Assembly (NCBI GenBank): GCA_005503055.1 | Contig: SCOX01000008.1 | Coordinates: forward strand, 62,001 to 126,000 | Direction: 5' to 3' | Origin: Lysobacteraceae bacterium P | GTDB lineage: Bacteria > Pseudomonadota > Gammaproteobacteria > Xanthomonadales > Xanthomonadaceae | Length of the DNA: 64,000 nucleotides | Shown: in pieces, positions 59,208 through 64,000 of the stretch | Layout: every line of letters starts with the position of its first letter | Numbering within the stretch: the first letter of the stretch is position 1 | The notes under the pieces: model-generated | What the model was told of the DNA's origin: nothing | The model's input: the letters and a program-made list of their open reading frames with translations, nothing else | Databases searched by the model: none | Position numbers and translations under genes: made by a program

Positions 59208-60506
59208 ATGAGCGCCCTGCTCGACTCCTTCGCCACCGCCTTCGATTCGCTCGCCACGCGCGACGCCGCCGGCCTGGGCGAAAGCCGCCGCGCCGCACTG
59301 GATGCCGCGCTGCGCGACGGCATTCCGCACGCGCGCGTCGAGGCATGGAAATACACGCCGCTGCGCTCGCTGGAACGGCGCGCGTTCGCCACGACGCCGG
59401 TCGACGTCACCGCCATCGACGACGCCCTGCTGGCCGGTCTCTCCGGCCCGCGCATCGTCTTCGTCAACGGTCGATTCGATGCGGCGCATAGCGCCCTGCG
59501 CGGCCTGCCCGAAGGCGTGACGCTGCAGCCGCTGTCGCAGGTGCTTGCGCTAGGTGAACCGCGCGAGGCCAATTCCCTCGCCCGCCGCTTCGATCGTGCC
59601 GACGAGATATTCGCGCGCATCAACGCGGCCCTCGCCGACGATGGCGTCGTGCTGCGCGCCGAGGCCGGTACGCAGCATGCCGAGCCGATCCACCTGGTCT
59701 TCATCGGCGCCTCGTCGGACACCGACCAAGCCTGGCATCTGCGTCATCTGGTCGAACTGCGCGATGGCGCCTCGCTGGTCGTGGTCGAACATCACATCGC
59801 GCACGGCGCCCATGCGCATCTGGCCAACAGTCTGATGCATGTTCACCTTGGCACCGGCGCAACGCTGCGCCACGCGCGCATCCAGGACGAGGCGCCGGCC
59901 GCGACGGCAATGATGCGCACGGATGCGGTGTTGGCGAAGGGCACCTACTATCGCCGGCTCGACCTCGAACTCGGCGGCGGCCTTTCGCGCCACGAATTCA
60001 ACGCCGCACTGCACGGCAACAGCGCGCGCCTTCACGCCAATGGCGTGCTGCTCGCATCAGGCAAGCGCCATCTCGACACGCGACTGGGCATCGACCACGT
60101 CGGCCGCGATACCGCCTGCGACCTGACTTGGCGCGGCATGGCCGGCGGGCGTTCGAAGGCGGCGTTCCACGGCGGCATCCTGATCCGTGAAGGCGCCGAC
60201 GGCGCGCGCGCAATGTTGTCGAACAAGAACCTGCTGTTGAGCGAAGGTGCCGAGATCGACACGCAGCCCGTGCTCGAGATCCACGCCGACGAAGTGCAGG
60301 CCGCGCATGGCGCGACGGTCGGCCAGCTCGATCCGACCTCGTTGTTCTACCTGCGCAGCCGCGGCCTGTCGTCCGAACAGGCGCGCGCGCTGCTGACGGC
60401 AGCGTTCTGCCGCGAGACGCTGGCTGTGTTCGAACCGGGCGATGCCCTGCGCGGAGCGCTCGAAGCCCGTCTCGATGCCGCGCTGGTCCGACTGGAGTCC
60501 GTATGA
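59208..60506 (+). CDS. sufD: Fe-S assembly protein SufD
   Basis: SufD is the SufB paralogue in the scaffold complex. The 432-residue protein has VEAWKYTPLRSLERRAF at the N-terminal part and DTACDLTWRGMAGGRSKAAFHG plus LYLRSRGLSSEQARALLTAAF-like FYLRSRGLSSEQARALLTA at the C-terminus. It starts one base after sufC and overlaps sufS (ATGA). Confidence 0.95.
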   Translation: MSALLDSFATAFDSLATRDAAGLGESRRAALDAALRDGIPHARVEAWKYTPLRSLERRAFATTPVDVTAIDDALLAGLSGPRIVFVNGRFDAAHSALRGLPEGVTLQPLSQVLALGEPREANSLARRFDRADEIFARINAALADDGVVLRAEAGTQHAEPIHLVFIGASSDTDQAWHLRHLVELRDGASLVVVEHHIAHGAHAHLANSLMHVHLGTGATLRHARIQDEAPAATAMMRTDAVLAKGTYYRRLDLELGGGLSRHEFNAALHGNSARLHANGVLLASGKRHLDTRLGIDHVGRDTACDLTWRGMAGGRSKAAFHGGILIREGADGARAMLSNKNLLLSEGAEIDTQPVLEIHADEVQAAHGATVGQLDPTSLFYLRSRGLSSEQARALLTAAFCRETLAVFEPGDALRGALEARLDAALVRLESV

Positions 60507-61747
60507 ACCTGCCCGTCGCCGAATCCGCAACCGCCATAGATTGGGCCAGCGTCCGCGCGGATTTCCCGCTGCTGACGCGCGAAGTCCACGGCAAGCCGCT
60601 GATCTATTTCGACTCGGCCAACACCGGGCAGAAGCCTGACAGCGTGATCGAGGCGGTGGACGATTTCTACCGCCGCCACAACGCCAACGTCAGCCGCGCC
60701 GTGCACGCACTCGGCACCGAAGCGACCGAGGCTTACGAGGGCGCACGCGCGAAGCTGGCGAAGTTCCTCAACGTCCGCGGCGACGAACTGGTCCTGTGCA
60801 GCGGCACCACCTTCGCGCTCAACCTGGTCGCGTACTCGTGGGCGTTGCCGCGCTTGCAGCCCGGCGATGCGATCGTGCTCACGCGCATGGAGCACCACGC
60901 CAACATCGTGCCCTGGCAGCTCATCGCCCAGCGCACCGGGGCGGTGCTCAAGGTCGCCGAGATCGACGAGCGCGGCGAACTCGACCTGGCGCAGCTGTAC
61001 TCGCTGCTCACGCCCGAGGTGAAGCTGCTGTCGCTGACGCACGTGTCCAACGTGCTGGGCACGGTGAACCCGGTCCGCGAAATCTGCCGCGAAGCGCGCA
61101 AGCGCGGCATCGTCACCGTCATTGACGGCTCGCAGGCCGCCCCGCATCGCCCACTCGACATCGCGTCGATCGGCTGCGACTTCTACGCCATCACGGGCCA
61201 CAAGATGTCCGGCCCCACGGGCACAGGCGCGCTGTGGGCCCGCCGCGAACACCTGGCCGCGATGCCGCCGTTCATCGGCGGCGGCGAGATGATCAAGGAA
61301 GTGCGCTTCGAAGGCACCGTCTTCAACGATGCGCCCCACAAGTTCGAGGCCGGCACGCCGAATATCGCCGGTTTCATCGGCCTGGGCGCCGCCGTGGACT
61401 ACCTGTCGACGCTGGGCATGCACAACGTCGAAGCGCGCGAGCAGGAGCTGCTTGCACATTTCAATCAGGCGCTGTCGACGATCGAGGGCCTGCGCATCTT
61501 CGGCCAGGCGCGCGAGAAAGCGGCGGTGGTGAGCTTCCTGATCGAGGGCGCGCACGCGCACGATCTGGCGACCCTGCTGGACCTGGAGGGCGTGGCGATC
61601 CGCTCCGGCCACCACTGCGCGCACCCGCTAATGCAGCGTTTCGGCGTGCCGGCCACCTGCCGCGCGTCGCTCGCCTTCTACAACACGCACGAGGAAGTCG
61701 ATGCGTTCGTCGCGGCCTTGCAGAAGGTACGTAAACTGCTCGCATGA
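60503..61747 (+). CDS. sufS: Cysteine desulfurase SufS
   Basis: SufS releases sulfur from cysteine as a persulfide for the scaffold. The 414-residue PLP enzyme has the PLP Lys234 in ITGHKMSGPTG and the catalytic Cys386 in PATCRASL, and N-terminal YFDSANTGQKP. No sufE or sufU partner is seen in the operon. Confidence 0.96.
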   Translation: MNLPVAESATAIDWASVRADFPLLTREVHGKPLIYFDSANTGQKPDSVIEAVDDFYRRHNANVSRAVHALGTEATEAYEGARAKLAKFLNVRGDELVLCSGTTFALNLVAYSWALPRLQPGDAIVLTRMEHHANIVPWQLIAQRTGAVLKVAEIDERGELDLAQLYSLLTPEVKLLSLTHVSNVLGTVNPVREICREARKRGIVTVIDGSQAAPHRPLDIASIGCDFYAITGHKMSGPTGTGALWARREHLAAMPPFIGGGEMIKEVRFEGTVFNDAPHKFEAGTPNIAGFIGLGAAVDYLSTLGMHNVEAREQELLAHFNQALSTIEGLRIFGQAREKAAVVSFLIEGAHAHDLATLLDLEGVAIRSGHHCAHPLMQRFGVPATCRASLAFYNTHEEVDAFVAALQKVRKLLA

Positions 61748-62307
61748 ACACGACAGTCGCGACGCCGGCGCAGACCGGCCTGAAGTTCCGTCACGCCACC
61801 CATGCCGACATCGACGCGCTCGTCGCGCTGGTCGAGTCGGCCTACCGCGGTGACGCCAGCAAGCGGGGTTGGACGACCGAAGCCGACATGCTCGGCGGTC
61901 GGCGCACCGGCCCCGAGGACATCCAGGGCTGCATCGACCGCCCGCGCAGCGTCATCCTCATCGCCGAGCGCCCGGGCGCCGCTGGCGAGGACCTGATCGC
62001 ATGCGCCCATGTCGCCGAGGAGAACGGCGCCGGCTACTTCGGCATGTTCTCCGTCGTGCCCACGCAGCAGGGCGGCGGTATCGGCAAGCAGGTGATCGTC
62101 GAGGCCGAACGACTGGTCCGCGAAGACTGGAACCTGACCGCGATGCGCATGACGGTCATCGATATCCGCGATGAGCTCATCGCGTTCTACGAGCGTCGCG
62201 GTTACCGCCGGACAGGCATCAAGAAGCCATTCCCCTACGGCGACGAACGTTTCGGCGAGCCCAAGCGCGATGACCTGCGCTTCGAGGTGCTGGAGAAGGC
62301 GCTGTGA
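61744..62307 (+). CDS. GNAT family N-acetyltransferase
   Basis: The 187-residue protein has a GNAT fold: acetyl-CoA motif VVPTQQGGGIGKQVIV near the centre and YERRGYRRTGIKK near the end. It overlaps sufS by four bases (ATGA) and the Rieske gene by four bases. Such an acetyltransferase commonly lies here in Xanthomonadaceae suf operons, but its substrate is unknown. Confidence 0.9.
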   Translation: MNTTVATPAQTGLKFRHATHADIDALVALVESAYRGDASKRGWTTEADMLGGRRTGPEDIQGCIDRPRSVILIAERPGAAGEDLIACAHVAEENGAGYFGMFSVVPTQQGGGIGKQVIVEAERLVREDWNLTAMRMTVIDIRDELIAFYERRGYRRTGIKKPFPYGDERFGEPKRDDLRFEVLEKAL

Positions 62308-62630
62308 GCGAGGCGTGGGTGTTCGTCTGCGCGACCTCGCAACTCTTGCCGGGCGAGCGCACGGTGGCCTGGGACGGTGACGTGCCGATCCTGGTGGTGA
62401 ACTACGACGGCGACTACTACGCGCTCGAGGACAAGTGCTCGCACGAGGATTTCGAGCTGTCCGCCGGCAACTACGACGGCGAGGAAGCCACGGTCGAATG
62501 CGTTCTGCACGGCGCCAAGTTCGACGTGCGCGACGGCCGTCCGCTGTGCGCTCCGGCTTACGAGCCGGTACCGAAGTTCCCGGTGAAGGTGGAAGACGGC
62601 GGCGTCTGGACCCGGGACGATCGCGGCTGA
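62304..62630 (+). CDS. Rieske [2Fe-2S] ferredoxin-like protein
   Basis: The 108-residue protein has the Rieske ligands Cys45-x-His47 (CSH) and Cys66-x2-His69 (CVLH), typical of the ferredoxin subunit of non-heme iron oxygenases. It is the last gene of the suf unit, overlapping the GNAT gene. It may be an electron carrier or an indicator client of Fe-S assembly. Confidence 0.93.
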   Translation: MSEAWVFVCATSQLLPGERTVAWDGDVPILVVNYDGDYYALEDKCSHEDFELSAGNYDGEEATVECVLHGAKFDVRDGRPLCAPAYEPVPKFPVKVEDGGVWTRDDRG

Positions 62631-62752
62631 GATTTGCGCGGCCGATGCCGTCACCGGCTGCGCCCGAGGCGCGCAATCCAGGATTCGCTTCGCTCCAGCG
62701 CTGAAACGCCGCCACGGGCCTAACCGCGGCGCCTACGCATTCCAGAGCCCTA

Positions 62753-62784
62753 GCGCCCTCGCGCCCTCGCGCCCTCGCGCCCTC
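62753..62784. repeat. Octanucleotide tandem repeat
   Basis: Four perfect copies of GCGCCCTC. Such a repeat can change copy number by slippage. It lies about 245 bases before the receptor start. Confidence 0.75.
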
Positions 62785-62956
62785 GCGCGGAGTCTCCAGG
62801 CTCACCCACGCAGCATTCCATGCCTTAGTCCGCCGATCGCACAGCCGATGCGACCTTGCGGCGGCTTCGCGTTACTTCGCAGTCCGAATGGCTGCCACCC
62901 CACCAGCCCGTTCCTTCGTGGCGCCGCTTGTCCGGTCGCGTTCACTTTTCGTTGCA

Positions 62957-62975
62957 AATGCGAATCTCTCTCATT
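62957..62975. promoter_or_regulatory. Fur box
   Basis: AATGCGAATCTCTCTCATT matches the palindromic Fur consensus AATGAGAATCATTCTCATT at 16 of 19 positions and lies 55 bases before the receptor start. Iron-dependent repression is strongly suggested. Confidence 0.75.
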
Positions 62976-63030
62976 ACCATTCAACGCCGAACCACGGCCG
63001 TGCCGCCGACCTTTGCCCCCGAGGAGTGCC

Positions 63031-64000
63031 ATGTACACCAGGAAGTTCGTCGTTTCGCCGCTCGCCGGCGCCCTTGCCCTCGCGATCACAGCGCCCGCGC
63101 TGGCCGAACCGGCAGGCGCACCCGCCGATGCGCGCAACCTCGACAAGATCGAAGTGCATGGCGAGTACGTGGTGAAGCCTTCCTCGGTGAAGTACACCGA
63201 GCCGCTGCTCGACACGCCGCAGACGATCACGGTCGTCACCCGCGACGTGATGGACCAGCAGAACCTGATCGGCCTGCGCGACGTGCTCAGCACCCTGCCG
63301 GGCATTACCTTCGGCGCGGGCGAAGGCGGCGGCGGCTACGGCGACAGCATCACGTTGCGCGGCTTCAATGCCAGCAGCGACATCACCACCGATGGCGTGC
63401 GCGACAGCGCGCAGTACACGCGAACCGACAACTTCAATCTCGAATCGGTCGAGCTGATCAACGGCGCCAATTCGGTGTTTTCCGGCGCAGGCTCGGTGGG
63501 CGGCAACATCAACCTGGTCAGCAAGGCCGCCCGTACCGGTGACTTCACCGTGCTGACGGCCGGCGCCGGCACCGACAGCTTCGGCCGCATCACGGTCGAC
63601 AGCAACACCGACCTGGACAATGGCACAGCCGTCCGCGTCAACGCGATGGTGCACCAGAACGACGCGCCCGGCCGCGACTACGAGAATTTCGAACGCTGGG
63701 GCTTCGCGCCGTCGGTCTCCTTCGGCCTGGACAGCGACACGCGCTTCTACGCGAGCTACTACCACCAGAGCGACGACAATATTCCGCAGTACGGCGTGCC
63801 GTACTTCAGCGCATTCGGCGGTGGCCTGCCTGGGGTCGATCCCGAGAACTACTACGGCTACCACAACATCGACCGCCAGAAGATCGACGTCGACATGGTG
63901 ACCGGCGTGTTCGAGCACGACTTCAGCCAGAACACCACGCTGCGCAGCCTGGCGCGCTTCCAGCAGGTCGAACAGCTGAGCATCGTCGATCCGCCGCAGG
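63031..64000 (+). CDS. TonB-dependent siderophore receptor, 5' part
   Basis: The frame starts at ATG 63031 (GAGGAG upstream) and is still open at the window end, giving 323 residues. A signal peptide (MYTRKFVVSPLAGALALAIT, then APALA) is followed by TonB box NLDKIEVHG, and a plug domain with LLDTPQTITVVTRDVMDQQN, DSITLRGFNAS and SVFSGAGSVGGNINLVSK. DTPQTI is the siderophore-receptor form, resembling Fiu or BfrD-type catecholate receptors. The barrel is only begun. The upstream Fur box supports a role in iron uptake. Confidence 0.92.
   Translation, partial: MYTRKFVVSPLAGALALAITAPALAEPAGAPADARNLDKIEVHGEYVVKPSSVKYTEPLLDTPQTITVVTRDVMDQQNLIGLRDVLSTLPGITFGAGEGGGGYGDSITLRGFNASSDITTDGVRDSAQYTRTDNFNLESVELINGANSVFSGAGSVGGNINLVSKAARTGDFTVLTAGAGTDSFGRITVDSNTDLDNGTAVRVNAMVHQNDAPGRDYENFERWGFAPSVSFGLDSDTRFYASYYHQSDDNIPQYGVPYFSAFGGGLPGVDPENYYGYHNIDRQKIDVDMVTGVFEHDFSQNTTLRSLARFQQVEQLSIVDPPQ

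Larger units (their letters stand above)
62631..63030. other. Intergenic region before the siderophore receptor
   Basis: This 400-base gap has no gene. It contains an 8-bp microsatellite (GCGCCCTC, four copies at 62753-62784) and the Fur box described separately. Confidence 0.6.

Overview
The window comes from a GC-rich gammaproteobacterium of the family Xanthomonadaceae, most likely Lysobacter or a close relative. The evidence is the sufR-sufBCDS-GNAT-Rieske layout, an rfbBACD operon, a fused aspartokinase/diaminopimelate decarboxylase next to the MurL/MurD2 pair known from Xanthomonas, abundant S9 peptidases and TonB-dependent receptors, and REP-type palindromes. Both edges cut genes: the 3' part of corA on the left and the 5' part of a TonB-dependent siderophore receptor on the right. 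I saw no tRNA, rRNA, CRISPR array, transposase or prophage.

Layout. 1-3.2 kb: corA end, then cstA with its small partner gene. 3.5-13.2 kb: a peptide-use block made of an OPT transporter, an S9 peptidase and a DUF819 protein in one unit, a divergent POT transporter, and a second S9 peptidase. 13.3-16.7 kb: rfbBACD for dTDP-L-rhamnose. 17-20 kb: a 1,023-residue periplasmic-propeller histidine kinase with no response regulator nearby. 20.2-23.3 kb: a vWA-OmpA protein divergent from a YegD-like Hsp70. 23.3-33.6 kb: a six-gene operon with a divergent XRE-cupin regulator. 34.1-37.4 kb: ssb, two small coupled genes, ispB and a secreted dienelactone-hydrolase-like protein. 37.4-42.8 kb: lysC-lysA fusion, murL and murD2. 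43-54.3 kb: mixed housekeeping and lipoprotein genes, including phzF-like, osmC, an EF-G-like GTPase, a DUF2272 protein, a LysE exporter, a PIN protein and a DUF5916 protein. 54.5-56.1 kb: 3-hydroxybutyrate dehydrogenase and a SET-domain protein. 56.4-62.6 kb: the SUF iron-sulfur operon. From 63.0 kb: the siderophore receptor behind a strong Fur box.

The most interesting locus is 23.3-33.6 kb. One operon joins a TonB receptor, a POT-type transporter with an altered ExxER motif, two serine-type hydrolases of the penicillin-binding-protein/CubicO fold, a dipeptide-epimerase-like enolase (DgcA type) and a DUF1611 protein (DgcN type). DgcN/DgcA are known to convert D-glutamate to L-glutamate through N-acetyl-glutamate. 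I infer an uptake, cleavage and racemisation system for D-glutamate-containing peptides. About 5 kb away the same chromosome carries MurD2 and MurL, which put D-Glu into peptidoglycan by epimerising a nucleotide precursor, without free D-Glu. The two loci together suggest a cell that makes no free D-Glu but can scavenge it.

The SUF operon, the peptide transporters and the iron receptor are otherwise conventional. Several regulatory signals are readable: a SufR-type palindrome on the suf promoter, a Fur box, three GCC-N6-GGC dyads between the D-Glu operon and its regulator, and paired palindromes between osmC and fusA2.
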